A stretch of DNA of 41,445 bases from Verrucomicrobiia bacterium (lineage in GTDB: Bacteria; Verrucomicrobiota; Verrucomicrobiia; Limisphaerales; DASXHY01): NCBI GenBank assembly GCA_035629175.1, contig DASPIL010000061.1, positions 1-41,445 on the forward strand. The letters are read 5' to 3'. The position numbers and the translations under genes are program-made. This document shows positions 15,585 through 24,647 of this stretch, piece after piece. Numbering within the stretch: position 1 is the first letter of the stretch; every line of letters starts with the position of its first letter. The notes under the pieces are model-generated. The model was given only the letters and a program-made list of their open reading frames with translations, searched no databases and had not been told where the DNA came from.

Positions 15585-17867
15585 TCAGTTCCGTGCGGGC
15601 AACCTCCACCGGCGCAGGCGCAGTGCGTTTCCGATGACAATGATATCCGACACACCCATCGCGGCAGCACACAGTATCGGGCTTAAAAATCCCAGCGCCG
15701 CGAGCGGCACCCCGACGGCATTATAAAAAAATGCCCAGAACAGGTTCTGCTTGATCGTTCTTAACGTGGCCCTCGCCAGCCCCAAGGCTTCGGGGACCGC
15801 TTCGATTTCCGACTTGAGCAGAATGATATCCGCCGCCTCTCTTGCCACATCGCTCGCACGCGTGACTGCCACGCCCAAGTCGGCTTGCTCCAGTGCAGGC
15901 GCGTCGTTGATGCCGTCGCCCACAAATGCAATGCGCTCGCCGCTCTTCTGCAGCCGTTCCACAAAGCCCGCCTTTTGTTCGGGTTTCACGCCGGCGAACA
16001 CGTTATCTGGCGCGATGCCCACCTGCCGGGCCACGCTGGCCGCAGTGACCGGATTGTCCCCGGTTAACAGATAAACTTTCAGCCCGCGTGCCTGCAGATC
16101 GGCGACCACTTGCGCGGCGCCGTGTTTCAGCGTGTCGCGAACCGCAAACACGGCGAGCAGTTCGCCTTCCGCCGCTAGGCCGGCGAGCGTCGCGCCCTGG
16201 CTGGCCCATTCGTGCACGAAGCTTTCACCAGCGGCCAGGTCCACCCCGCTTTCGCGCAACCACGGGATCGATCCCTGGATCAATCGCTTTTCCTGCCCGT
16301 CGATCGAAATAAACCCTTCGACCCCTGCGCCCCGGAGTTCACGCCAGCGGCTGACGAGCGTTTGACCCTCCGCAATTTTGGCGAGTGCCTGGCTGATGGG
16401 ATGATTTGAATTTCGCGCCAGCGATGCGGCAAACGTCTTGACGTCGAGGTCGCCACGAAGTTCCAGAACTTTGGCGACGTCCGGTTTTCCCAGTGTGAGC
16501 GTGCCTGTCTTGTCAAACACAACGCCGGTGACGGTTCCCGCTTTCTCCAGTGCCACGCCGTCGCGTACGAGAATGCCGCGTTGAGCCGCGGCATTGGAAC
16601 CCGCCATGATTGCTGTGGGCGTGGCCAGGCCCATCGCGCAGGGGCACGCTATGATCAAGACCGCCGCGGCAATGATGAAGGCTGCTGCCGTCCGGCCGTC
16701 GGGAATCGTCGCAGGCCACAAATACGGTGCGACCGCCTGATGCGCGTGCAAGGCCGACTGGGGCGCAAGTCCCCACCACAATGCGGCGATCACGGCGATG
16801 CCAACGACAATCGGAACAAACACGCTGCTGACCCGATCGCCCAGCCTTTGGATGCCAGCCCGGCTCGTTTGCGCACGCTGCACTGCGGCGATGATGTGTG
16901 CGACAGCAGTCGCATCACCCGTGGCCGTCACGCGTGCCACGAGCCGCCCGTTCGCATTCACGGTGCCTGCGAACAGCGCGCTTTCCGGCTTCTTGTCCAC
17001 AGGGATCGATTCGCCCGTCAACATCGATTCGTCCACAGCCGATTCCCCTTCAAGCACGGCCGCGTCGGTCGGCACCCGATCTCCGGGCCTCAGCACAATA
17101 CGATCATCCACGTGCAGCATTGATGCGGGAACTTCCGTTTCGGAATTATCGGCCTCCAGTCGCCGCGCCGTTTGCGGAACGAGGTTCAGCAACTGTCGCA
17201 ACGCGCCTGAAGCCTTGAGGCTGACGCGCGATTCCATCCAATGGCCGAGGCTGATCAGGGTAATGATCGCCGCCGATTCCATGAAATACACGTGACCGCC
17301 GCGGCCAGTCACAAGGGCCCACGTGCTGTAGGCGTAGGCCGTCGTGGAACCCAGCGCCACCAGTGTGTCCATGTTCGAGCGTCCCACCTTTAACTGGTTC
17401 CAGGCGCCCCGATAAAACTGGGCTCCGGCCAGGACCTGCACAAGGCTTGCCAGCACGAACGCGACCCACTGAAACCACGGGGTCATTGCGACATGGAAGA
17501 CCCATTCGCCGAGCATGATTGGAATCGTTCCCAGCACTCCGATCCAAAGCGTGAATTCCCAGCCGGCCATTTTATGTTCGCCGTGATCCGTTGAGTTAGG
17601 AGTGGCCGCGGGCGCGAGGCTGGCGTTGTACCCCGCGCCGGAAACGGCTTTGAAAAGCGCGTCGGCCGATGGCTGTGCTCCGGGGTTCCATCGAACCGCG
17701 GCTCGTTTCGTCTCGAGGCTCACCCATGCGCTGTGAACACCCGGAACGCTCTGCAGCGCATCGGTGACATGGCGGACGCAATTGCTGCAATCCATCCCAG
17801 TCACCATCAATTCCGTCGCAGCCGGACCTCCCGCCGCCTTTGGCCGTTCTATCGTTTCAGCAGGCAT
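15585..17867 (-). CDS. copA: Copper-exporting P1B-type ATPase, CopA-like
   Basis: A 760-residue inner-membrane heavy-metal pump. One N-terminal HMA domain carries the metal site GMDCSNC (24-30). The membrane CPC motif is at 408-410 (IACPCAMGLATP). The phosphorylation site is DKTGTLT (Asp452). The nucleotide-domain NSNHP replaces the common SEHP but keeps His-Pro, and the hinge is GDGINDAPAL. The last two membrane helices show YN in FWAFFYNAVGVP and Met-x-x-Ser in AAAMGVSDII, the Cu(I) set, so Cu(I) efflux is the best call. No CueR/CsoR regulator or CopZ chaperone is adjacent. It runs toward carB with a 108-bp gap. Confidence 0.93.
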   Translation of the reverse strand: MPAETIERPKAAGGPAATELMVTGMDCSNCVRHVTDALQSVPGVHSAWVSLETKRAAVRWNPGAQPSADALFKAVSGAGYNASLAPAATPNSTDHGEHKMAGWEFTLWIGVLGTIPIMLGEWVFHVAMTPWFQWVAFVLASLVQVLAGAQFYRGAWNQLKVGRSNMDTLVALGSTTAYAYSTWALVTGRGGHVYFMESAAIITLISLGHWMESRVSLKASGALRQLLNLVPQTARRLEADNSETEVPASMLHVDDRIVLRPGDRVPTDAAVLEGESAVDESMLTGESIPVDKKPESALFAGTVNANGRLVARVTATGDATAVAHIIAAVQRAQTSRAGIQRLGDRVSSVFVPIVVGIAVIAALWWGLAPQSALHAHQAVAPYLWPATIPDGRTAAAFIIAAAVLIIACPCAMGLATPTAIMAGSNAAAQRGILVRDGVALEKAGTVTGVVFDKTGTLTLGKPDVAKVLELRGDLDVKTFAASLARNSNHPISQALAKIAEGQTLVSRWRELRGAGVEGFISIDGQEKRLIQGSIPWLRESGVDLAAGESFVHEWASQGATLAGLAAEGELLAVFAVRDTLKHGAAQVVADLQARGLKVYLLTGDNPVTAASVARQVGIAPDNVFAGVKPEQKAGFVERLQKSGERIAFVGDGINDAPALEQADLGVAVTRASDVAREAADIILLKSEIEAVPEALGLARATLRTIKQNLFWAFFYNAVGVPLAALGFLSPILCAAAMGVSDIIVIGNALRLRRWRLPARN

Positions 17868-18039
17868 GGACGGAGCTTAAACTGAATCGCGGCCGTGCGC
17901 CATGCCGCGTGATGCTTTGCAGATCATGACATTTTCCAATCCTCTTTTGTGCTTTGTTCAAGGCCACCAGTGCAAGCGGTCGACAGCCTTTCGCAACCGC
18001 CAGGAAGCCAGTCGTTGAATTACCGTTAGGCTGGGTCGC

Positions 18040-18729
18040 GTGAAGACACAAAATCGCTCCCGCTCAAAACCATCGGCTTTCACATTGATTGAACTCCTGG
18101 TGGTCATCGCCATCATTGCGATCCTGGCGGCCATGCTGCTCCCCGCGCTCGCGTCCGCCAAGCAAAAGGCCAAACGCATTGGATGCTATTCCAACCTGCG
18201 ACAGGTGTACATCGCGTACGCCAATTACGCCTCCGATCATCGCGATTTCCTTCCGCCGAAATTTGAAGTGAAGAAGAATGCTCTGAAGCCCGAGGACATT
18301 ACGAAGGGCAAGCAGCTTCAAACGTTGACCAACGGCATGCACACGCTTCTCGCGTCCGAAATCGGGGGAAAGGCGAGTCTTGTATGGCGCTGTCCGTCAG
18401 ACGCCGGCGACTTCGGTGACAGGACGCCTGTGTTCGAAAGAAAAGGGACAAGCTTCGAGGCTGAAGGATCGGAGCTGAATCGCAAAGCCGGGGACGAATT
18501 CAAGAACAAGTTCGCGTACATGCATACCCGCGATGTCATCCGCGATATTTTCAAACCGTGGGACAGTGACGACCACCTCAAGGTGCAGGAGAAGATTGCC
18601 AAGGGCGAGCTTGGGCCGGTCAAGTGGCACGCCAAATTTTATAACAAGGTCATGGGAGACGGGCACGTGGTCGCAGTTAAATCCAAAATCGAGGACAAGG
18701 AATCCAAGGGTGAGAACTCGGACGACTGA
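18040..18729 (+). CDS. Prepilin-like protein with H-X9-DG motif
   Basis: A 229-residue protein of the type II secretion pseudopilin-like class common in Verrucomicrobiota and Planctomycetota. A short basic leader is followed by [16 protein letters not shown] with the methylation-type Glu at +5 and a membrane helix (about 14-36). The residue before the cleavage site is Ala13 instead of the usual Gly. Two cysteines lie in RIGCYSN and WRCPSD. The C-terminal part has His-x9-Asp-Gly in [16 protein letters not shown]. The start is GTG at 18040. The tail is highly charged ([16 protein letters not shown]). It precedes the PepSY gene by 24 bp. The role is probably in secretion or a pseudopilus; the partner is unknown. 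Confidence 0.88.
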   Translation: MKTQNRSRSKPSAFTLIELLVVIAIIAILAAMLLPALASAKQKAKRIGCYSNLRQVYIAYANYASDHRDFLPPKFEVKKNALKPEDITKGKQLQTLTNGMHTLLASEIGGKASLVWRCPSDAGDFGDRTPVFERKGTSFEAEGSELNRKAGDEFKNKFAYMHTRDVIRDIFKPWDSDDHLKVQEKIAKGELGPVKWHAKFYNKVMGDGHVVAVKSKIEDKESKGENSDD

Positions 18730-18753
18730 AACTGCGGCAACCTTGCTGTTCCA

Positions 18754-19470
18754 ATGCAGAATCCCACCGTTTCGAAATCGAAATATTGGCTGCTTGCGAA
18801 ATCGCGCCAATGGCATGCCTGGGCAGGACTGGCCGCCGGGCTGTTTCTGCTGGTCGTTGGAGTTTCCGGGATCGTGTTGAACTACGAGCATCCGATCTTC
18901 TCTGCCTTGGGCCTTGAAACGCGGGTTCCCAAATCGAAAAAGGAACACCGCCAAACGAAGCAGCTTCCGCCTCAGTTGTCGATGGGCAACGGTTTCGCCG
19001 CCCTGCCCGTAAGCATCGAACGGGCTTTTGAAATCGCGCGAGCCGAATGGGGAGACGTGCCTTTGGAACGCGTTGAACTGAAAGACGAGCGCGGCGAAAT
19101 GCTCTACAAGTTCAAACACAAGAACGGCAGTGAATTGTGGATCAATGCAGTATCCGGCGCACATCTGAAAAAGGGTGCGTATGAACGCGTCGGAAAAGCC
19201 GCCCTCGACGGCACACCGACGCGGTCAACCGATTGGGGCAAGATTCTCATCGACCTTCACACCGGCAAGATCGGTGGCGAAGCTGGCAAGGCTGTCATGT
19301 CCCTTGTGTCGCTGCTGTTGATTCTGCTTTCGTTATCCGGGGTCTACATGTGGCTCAAGCCATTGGTAATCAGACGCAGGAACGCCAAAGCAAAGGCGAT
19401 TGCCAGTCAACGCCTCATTTCCACTGAGGCTCCTGGCCATCGCGCGGCGGAAGCTGGTTCCAGTCCGTAG
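18754..19470 (+). CDS. PepSY-associated TM helix domain protein
   Basis: A 238-residue protein with an N-terminal membrane helix (about 22-44, HAWAGLAAGLFLLVVGVSGI), a soluble PepSY-like alpha/beta domain (about 85-140, SIERAFEIARAEWGDVP and GSELWINAVSGAHL), and a second membrane helix (about 179-200). Conserved histidines flank each helix (His21 and His169 in DLHTGKIGGEAG), as in PepSY-TM proteins linked to iron or haem uptake. Here only one such unit is present, shorter than the usual 350-500-residue PiuB-type protein. It is 24 bp behind the pseudopilin gene, so the two may be co-transcribed. Substrate and role are not known. Confidence 0.82.
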   Translation: MQNPTVSKSKYWLLAKSRQWHAWAGLAAGLFLLVVGVSGIVLNYEHPIFSALGLETRVPKSKKEHRQTKQLPPQLSMGNGFAALPVSIERAFEIARAEWGDVPLERVELKDERGEMLYKFKHKNGSELWINAVSGAHLKKGAYERVGKAALDGTPTRSTDWGKILIDLHTGKIGGEAGKAVMSLVSLLLILLSLSGVYMWLKPLVIRRRNAKAKAIASQRLISTEAPGHRAAEAGSSP

Positions 19471-19510
19471 TGCAGGTTTTCCACTCTCCACCCTCCGCAG
19501 CAGGCTCGTG

Positions 19511-19541
19511 CAGAAGGACAAACTTGAAAGTCTGCGATACG
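19511..19541 (-). repeat. Hairpin repeat, decayed copy
   Basis: Read on the minus strand, CGTATCGCA is followed by a 7-bp stem with one mismatch (CAGACTT / AAGTTTG, loop TC) and then TCCTTC. The frame and loop position match the element at 37841 (CGTAGCGCA, stem, TTCCAG, stem, TCCTAC), but the stem sequence is different and still paired. It lies in the 172-bp gap between the PepSY gene and tRNA-Leu, where nothing else is recognised. Confidence 0.5.
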
Positions 19542-19642
19542 GGGGATGCGCGGAAGCGATTTTGAACGATTCGTCCACGGGAGCGGCGTTAAAGCAAAAG
19601 TTGATGCCGCAGAGTGCGTGCAATATGTTGGCGACCAGCATT

Positions 19643-19726
19643 GCGCACGTGGTGGAATGGCAGACACGCCAGACTTAGGATCTGGTACCGCAAGGTGTGA
19701 AGGTTCAAGTCCTTTCGTGCGCACCA
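19643..19726 (+). tRNA. tRNA-Leu (anticodon UAG)
   Basis: Acceptor arms GCGCACG (19643-19649) and CGTGCGC (19716-19722) pair perfectly and are followed by A and an encoded CCA (19724-19726). The D arm is in GTGGTGGAATGGCAGACAC. The anticodon stem is CCAGA / TCTGG with loop CTTAGGA, giving anticodon TAG, which reads CUA/CUG leucine codons. A long variable arm (about TACCGCAAGGTGT) is expected for a leucine tRNA, and the T arm carries TTCAAGT. Confidence 0.97.
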
Positions 19727-19735
19727 TCTTCTGGG

Positions 19736-19809
19736 ATGAACGATTTACGATGGATGATTGATGATTCAGCAATACCCGAACAGCCAATCACAAATCGTAA
19801 ATCATTCAT
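19736..19809. repeat. AT-rich imperfect inverted repeat behind tRNA-Leu
   Basis: Arms 19736-19760 and 19785-19809 pair at 21 of 25 positions, with the outer core ATGAACGATTTACGAT against ATCGTAAATCATTCAT. The inter-arm loop is 24 bp. It begins 9 bp after the tRNA CCA. No T tract follows, so it is not a canonical terminator, although it could end tRNA transcripts. It is much richer in A+T than its surroundings. Confidence 0.7.
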
Positions 19810-19880
19810 CATAAATAACCCGGCTTTTCTCGACAGCTTCCGGTCGGCCACATAATCTCGGCGGCTCGAACCAGCACGTC

Positions 19881-21008
19881 ATGACTTCAACGGAAAAGCT
19901 GCTGATGGAACTGATCGCTTTGCCGAGCGTGAATCCAGCTTTCCTGCCGTCCAACGATCCTCATGCGGGCGAACAGCGAGTCGCTGAATTCCTCGCCAGT
20001 GTCGCAGCCAATGCGGGCCTCGACGTCGAATTCCAGGCCGTCTTGCCAAATCGCGCCAATCTCGTAGCGCGCCTCACGCCATCGGGACCCGTCACGCAGC
20101 GCATCCTACTCGCTCCCCACCTCGACACGGTCGGTGCGGCGGCGGACGGATTCTCGCCGCGTGCACGTTCCTTGCGAATCCATGGACGCGGCGCGTGCGA
20201 CACCAAGGGTTCCGTCGCTGCCATGCTTTCGGCCGTCGCGGCCATCGCGCGCGATGGAAAGCGGCCCGCGAAAACGGAGATTGTTTTCGTCGGCCTTGTC
20301 GATGAAGAAAACGCGCAGGCGGGTTCAAGGGGGTTCGCACAAAGCGGAATCTCGGCGAGCCTGGCAATCATTGGCGAGCCAACACAGCTCAAGATCGTGA
20401 CGGCGCACAAGGGAAGCCTCTGGTTGCGAATGGAAACGCGCGGGAAGGCCGCGCACGGCTCAACTCCAAACCTCGGCCGCAATGCGGTGCACGAGATGGC
20501 CCGCATCGTTGACTTGCTCGAAACGAAATACGCGGCGCAGCTCCGCAAGCGGCGGCACCCGCTGCTCGGATCGGGAACGATCAACGTCGGAACGATCGCC
20601 GGCGGGACACAGCCGAATATTGTTCCGTCGGCGTGCTCCATTGCAATCGATCGACGCACGCTGCCAGGCGAGAACGAAAACTCCGTTCGTCGCGAGATCA
20701 ACGCTCTGCTGAAGCAACACGGCCTGCGAGCCCGGTTCGACAACGAAAAGCCCGCGCCCTGCCTTCCGCTCGAGACCGATCACAAAATCCCACACGTCAG
20801 CCAGTTTCTCACATCGGCAGGCCAGCGTCGCCCAGCCGGAGTTGACTTTTTCTGCGATGCCGCTGTTCTTGCGGCGGCGGGAATCCCGTCTGTTGTTTTC
20901 GGCCCTGGGAGCCTTGCGCAGGCACACACGGATGACGAATGGATTTCGCGGTCTTCGCTAAATTCAGCCACCGCGCTGCTGACCCGCTTTCTGCGCGGCT
21001 TGCCTTGA
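19881..21008 (+). CDS. M20-family peptidase/deacylase (ArgE/DapE type)
   Basis: A 375-residue zinc-dependent amidohydrolase. Metal and catalytic residues are visible: His80 and Asp82 in APHLDTVG, Asp107 in GRGACDTKG, the catalytic Glu pair in LVDEENAQAGSRG (142-143), Glu166 in IIGEPTQL, and a late His in QAHTDDEW. A dimerisation (lid) domain with AHGSTPNLGRNAVHEM lies in the middle. ArgE (acetylornithine deacetylase), DapE and related dipeptidases share this layout, and the exact substrate cannot be decided. No arginine or lysine biosynthesis genes are adjacent. The start ATG at 19881 leaves a 71-bp gap from the inverted repeat. Confidence 0.88.
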   Translation: MTSTEKLLMELIALPSVNPAFLPSNDPHAGEQRVAEFLASVAANAGLDVEFQAVLPNRANLVARLTPSGPVTQRILLAPHLDTVGAAADGFSPRARSLRIHGRGACDTKGSVAAMLSAVAAIARDGKRPAKTEIVFVGLVDEENAQAGSRGFAQSGISASLAIIGEPTQLKIVTAHKGSLWLRMETRGKAAHGSTPNLGRNAVHEMARIVDLLETKYAAQLRKRRHPLLGSGTINVGTIAGGTQPNIVPSACSIAIDRRTLPGENENSVRREINALLKQHGLRARFDNEKPAPCLPLETDHKIPHVSQFLTSAGQRRPAGVDFFCDAAVLAAAGIPSVVFGPGSLAQAHTDDEWISRSSLNSATALLTRFLRGLP

Positions 21009-21048
21009 ACACTTGCAGGACGCGCAGGTCGAAACCACTTAATTGAAC

Positions 21049-22335
21049 ATGGACATCACCGCAGCTGCCGAACAGCGCAAACACCATCTCACCTTCTTCC
21101 GCCAGAGCGGCTGGCTGATGGTTGCGAACGTCACAGGCGGGTTTATGTCGCTCGGGGTGCATTTCCTCTCGGGTCGGGTGGACCAGTCGCAATACGCGGC
21201 CTTCGGCACGCTGCTGATGCTCACGTCGTGCCTTCCCGCGATTCCCCTGCAGATGTTGTATGCGCAGCAGACCGCGGCGGCACTGGCGACGGGACGTCCG
21301 CGCGAATTGAGCTGGACGATCCGGCTGGGGCTGATCGTTACGTTCGCCTTCTGGATGGCAGCCGCAGTCGCGGTTTTTGTTTTTCAGGACGACATCGTGG
21401 CCCGATGGAAATTACCCGGCGCATCGGCGCTGTGGATCACTTTGCTGACGGTCCTGATGGGGCTGTGGAATCCCATCTTCGGGGGAACGCTGCAGGGACG
21501 GCAGGATTTCCTCTGGATGGGCAACGCCGCCATCTCGATGGGAGTTTTTCGGCTGCTGTTTGCCGTTCTACTCGTCATTGGGCTGCATCAGGGGGCGACG
21601 GGAATGATGGTCGGCGCGCTTGTCGGAATGACCGCGGCCGCCGGTATTGCGGCGTGGAGAACCCGGGATTTATGGCTTCTGCCAATTCAACGATTCCCAA
21701 CCAAAAATCTGCTGCGCCACGCCATCCCATTGATTCTCGGTTTCTGGGCGTTTCAATTCATGTTCACGTCGGACCAAATGTTCGCCCAGACATTTTTTGC
21801 CGGGGACGATGTGGTCGGTTATTACTACGCCGCAGGAACGCTTTCCCGCGCGCTGCTTTGGCTGGTGCTTCCAATGGCTGCGGTGATGTTTCCAAAACTG
21901 GTGCACAGCCGCGCAAGTTCGCAGAAGAGCAACTTGCTGGGATTGGTGGTGCTGGGAACCGCGGTCCTGTCGATCATCGGAGCAGGCTGCCTCTACCTCG
22001 CGAGCCCGATCGTGGTGAAAATTGTTTACCCCGACAGCTACATTGTCCCAACGGTCGCGCTGTTGCCGTGGTATCTCGGTGCGATGATCCCGCTCGCGAT
22101 GGCGAACGTCCTGATCAATGATCTGCTGGCGAGCGACGACTTCAGAATCGTCCCGGCCCTCGTGATCCTGGTCGTGGCCTATGGCGTCACGCTCCCTTAT
22201 GCGTTGAACCATATCGAACGCACGCCAGTGGTGCTCCTGCAGGTGCTTGGCGCATTTAACCTGCTGCTGCTCTGCGCTTCAGGCGCGGCGGTCTGGACCA
22301 AGCGCCGTGGGGCGCATCCGAAGCCTGCCGCCTGA
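21049..22335 (+). CDS. Polysaccharide flippase-like membrane protein (MOP superfamily)
   Basis: A 428-residue integral membrane protein with roughly 10-12 hydrophobic helices spread over its length, starting with FRQSGWLMVANVTGGFMSLGVHFLSGR, the usual opening of Wzx/RfbX-type polysaccharide exporters. Such proteins move lipid-linked sugars across the inner membrane. Similarity is by helix pattern and family feel, not by a catalytic motif. ATG at 21049 is preferred to a TTG two codons upstream. It ends 3 bp from the stop of the oppositely oriented glycosyltransferase gene, so both may serve surface-glycan synthesis, though they are not in one operon. Confidence 0.75.
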   Translation: MDITAAAEQRKHHLTFFRQSGWLMVANVTGGFMSLGVHFLSGRVDQSQYAAFGTLLMLTSCLPAIPLQMLYAQQTAAALATGRPRELSWTIRLGLIVTFAFWMAAAVAVFVFQDDIVARWKLPGASALWITLLTVLMGLWNPIFGGTLQGRQDFLWMGNAAISMGVFRLLFAVLLVIGLHQGATGMMVGALVGMTAAAGIAAWRTRDLWLLPIQRFPTKNLLRHAIPLILGFWAFQFMFTSDQMFAQTFFAGDDVVGYYYAAGTLSRALLWLVLPMAAVMFPKLVHSRASSQKSNLLGLVVLGTAVLSIIGAGCLYLASPIVVKIVYPDSYIVPTVALLPWYLGAMIPLAMANVLINDLLASDDFRIVPALVILVVAYGVTLPYALNHIERTPVVLLQVLGAFNLLLLCASGAAVWTKRRGAHPKPAA

Positions 22336-22338
22336 TCG

Positions 22339-23145
22339 TCAGGAAGGGCGCGGAGGCGGTGCCTTCAATTTCCCGTAAATCCATTGCTCCAGCGGCCGCA
22401 GTGGCTTCAGCCATTTGTAAAACGGCTTGTAAATAAGCCAGATGCGAACGACCGAGAGGAACATCGTGAGCGAGGATCGAAACAACGTCGCAGTCACCTT
22501 CGATCCGGCTTTATCCGACCATTCGGTCGGGACCTCCAACACGTGCAGCCCCGCACGTTTCATGGCGACGATCAGGTTGACATCGAACGCCAGGTCCGCG
22601 ATGCGCAACCGCGAGTGAATTTTTTCCACGGCGCCGCGGCGCATGACCTTGCAGGGACATTGCGTGTCCTTGATGTTCATCCAGAACAGCAGCTCCACGA
22701 TCAGATGAAATGTCCGGCTGGTGAAGCGCCGCAGACGGGTTTGTGCCTGCGGAACGATCGCCCCCGGCAGCCAGCGCGATCCAATGACACAATCCGCCCG
22801 CGAAAGGTATTTCGTCAGGTCATGAAAAGCGCGCGGCGGCGTGGCACCGTCGGCATCCACGTACCCGATGTAATCAGCCAGCGGCGCAAGCTTCAGTCCT
22901 TCGATCAATGCGCCGCCCTTGCCAATCGGCTCCTTGAACTCAAGCGCCTGGATGAACGGATAATCCGCGGCCACCTTCTGCACGACCGCCAATGTGTTGT
23001 CGCGGCAGCCGTTCAACACCACCACGAGGTGAAACTTGCCGTGGTATTTCTTTTGGAAGTAGCCGCCGTACTCGCGCAACACCGGCTCAATGCGCTGCTC
23101 CTCATTGTAGGCCGGGATCAGAAGTAGCAGGCTGGGTTCGGTCAC
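22339..23145 (-). CDS. Family 2 glycosyltransferase, polyprenyl-phosphate sugar type
   Basis: A 268-residue GT-A enzyme. LLLLIPAYNEEQRI (6-19) opens the nucleotide-binding fold, VVVLNGCRDNT follows, and the metal-binding Asp-x-Asp is in GYVDADGATPP (97-99). DTQCPCKVMRRGAVEKI and VEVPTEW-like (LEVPTEWSD) segments resemble dolichyl/undecaprenyl-phosphate glucosyl- or mannosyltransferases. The end has one amphipathic or membrane-associated segment (about 222-243) but not the two clear helices of bactoprenol enzymes. It probably transfers a sugar from a nucleotide donor to a lipid phosphate. The start is GTG at 23145. It is followed on the opposite strand by the flippase-like gene. Confidence 0.85.
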   Translation of the reverse strand: MTEPSLLLLIPAYNEEQRIEPVLREYGGYFQKKYHGKFHLVVVLNGCRDNTLAVVQKVAADYPFIQALEFKEPIGKGGALIEGLKLAPLADYIGYVDADGATPPRAFHDLTKYLSRADCVIGSRWLPGAIVPQAQTRLRRFTSRTFHLIVELLFWMNIKDTQCPCKVMRRGAVEKIHSRLRIADLAFDVNLIVAMKRAGLHVLEVPTEWSDKAGSKVTATLFRSSLTMFLSVVRIWLIYKPFYKWLKPLRPLEQWIYGKLKAPPPRPS

Positions 23146-23186
23146 GCGATGGATTTAGCAGAGCCCGATCCAAAATCAATCCGCTG

Positions 23187-24647
23187 CTACTTGAGGTTCA
23201 ATTCCCGCTGAATCCCAAATTTTTCGATGCGCTTGCGCAATGTCGCGCGCGTGATGCCGAGGAGCTTCGCAGCCTGAACCTGGTTTCCGTTCGTTTCCTT
23301 GAGCGCCTGCACGACCAACTCGCGCTCCACTGCTGGAATGACCTTCATCTTTGGGTCCTTCCGCGCCCATTGGAAAAGCCTCCGCGCAAGCCCCACGACA
23401 TCGTTCCCCGTGCCGTCAGCAGGCGCCAAAACTGGCGCCGCAACCGTTGAGGACGCGGCGGGAGCACTCGGCGAACCCTGGCCGATGATTTCTGGGGGGA
23501 GTTCGCTGACGAGGATGGCATCGCCCTTGGACACCACCAATGCCCGCCGAACCACGTTCTCGAGTTCGCGCACATTGCCGGGCCAATGATACTGCTCCAA
23601 AATTCGAATCACGCTCGAGGAAATCGATTTGGGATGGCTTTTCTGGTCGCGCGCGAATTTCTTCAGAAAGTAGTTCACGAGCAATCGCACGTCTTCGCGC
23701 CGTTCCCGCAAAGGGGGAATGTGAATGCGGACGACGTTCAGGCGGTAGAACAGGTCCTCTCGAAACTGCCGCGCTGCGACTGCTTCCTCCAAGGGCTTGT
23801 TTGTCGCCGCGATCACGCGCACATCCACTCTAATGGGCTGGTTGCCCCCAACGCGCTCAAACGTTCCACTCTGCAGGACCCTAAGAATCTTCGTCTGGGT
23901 CGGCGGCGTCATGTCGCCGATTTCATCCAGGAAGATCGTTCCGCCGTTGCATTGTTCAAATTTTCCGATCCTCTGCATCGTCGCGCCGGTGAATGCGCCG
24001 CGTTCATGCCCGAACAATTCGCTTTCGAGCAACTGCTCCGGAATGGCCGCGCAATTCACCGCCAGGAACGGCTTTTCACTGCGGTTGCTGTGGTGATAAA
24101 TCGCGCGCGCGACCAACTCCTTGCCCGTCCCGCTTTCGCCCGTCACGAGCGATGTGGCATCGGTGGCCGCAACCTGGCCGATGAGCTTGAACACCTGCTG
24201 CATGGCCTCACTGCGTCCCACGATTCCAAGTTCGTAATCCTCGGACTCGAGCAGCGGTTGATAGGAAACCACCTGGCGCATGTCGTGCGCGGCCTTGATG
24301 GCGTTGGTGACGATCTCCTTCAGCTTCGGGATGTCGAAAGGCTTGAGCAGGTAATCGTAAGCACCCAGCTTCATCGCTTCGATCGCTGTCTGCGTGGTGC
24401 CGTATGCGGTCATGAGGATGACCAGCAGCTTGGAGTCGATCTCCCGGATGCGCCGCAGCGTTTCCAGGCCATTCATCCCGCCCATGCGGATATCCATCAG
24501 AACGAGATCGGGGTGCAACTGCGGAATCAGTTTTAGTCCTTCTTCCCCGCTGGAAGCAGTGGTCAGCTCGATTTCCGGCGAATCAAAAATCCGCTGGAAC
24601 GAGTACTGAACATCCGCTTCGTCATCAATCAACAACAACTTGCTCAT
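23187..24647 (-). CDS. Sigma-54-dependent response regulator, NtrC/AtoC type
   Basis: A 486-residue regulator with an N-terminal receiver (phospho-acceptor Asp52 in LVLMDIRMGG, Thr80 region LMTAYG, Lys102), an AAA+ domain with Walker A GESGTGKE (170-177), GAFTGA (217-222) and IFLDEIGDM, and a C-terminal Fis-type helix-turn-helix (NQVQAAKLLGITRATLRKRIEKFG). An Ala/Pro/Ser-rich linker (about 390-420) joins the last two domains. It activates sigma-54 promoters after phosphorylation. No partner kinase is adjacent. Its start faces the GH130 gene across 222 bp, so control of that gene is possible but unproven; no clear TGGCAC-N5-TTGC site was seen in the gap. Confidence 0.94.
   Translation of the reverse strand: MSKLLLIDDEADVQYSFQRIFDSPEIELTTASSGEEGLKLIPQLHPDLVLMDIRMGGMNGLETLRRIREIDSKLLVILMTAYGTTQTAIEAMKLGAYDYLLKPFDIPKLKEIVTNAIKAAHDMRQVVSYQPLLESEDYELGIVGRSEAMQQVFKLIGQVAATDATSLVTGESGTGKELVARAIYHHSNRSEKPFLAVNCAAIPEQLLESELFGHERGAFTGATMQRIGKFEQCNGGTIFLDEIGDMTPPTQTKILRVLQSGTFERVGGNQPIRVDVRVIAATNKPLEEAVAARQFREDLFYRLNVVRIHIPPLRERREDVRLLVNYFLKKFARDQKSHPKSISSSVIRILEQYHWPGNVRELENVVRRALVVSKGDAILVSELPPEIIGQGSPSAPAASSTVAAPVLAPADGTGNDVVGLARRLFQWARKDPKMKVIPAVERELVVQALKETNGNQVQAAKLLGITRATLRKRIEKFGIQRELNLK

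Noticed and set aside
19643-19809. Possible integration site at tRNA-Leu
   Set aside because: No integrase, no duplicate of the tRNA 3' end and no foreign gene block nearby.
23586-24536. Plus-strand open frame (316 codons) opposite the NtrC-type regulator
   Set aside because: Antisense shadow; the minus-strand frame contains complete receiver, AAA+ and HTH domains.
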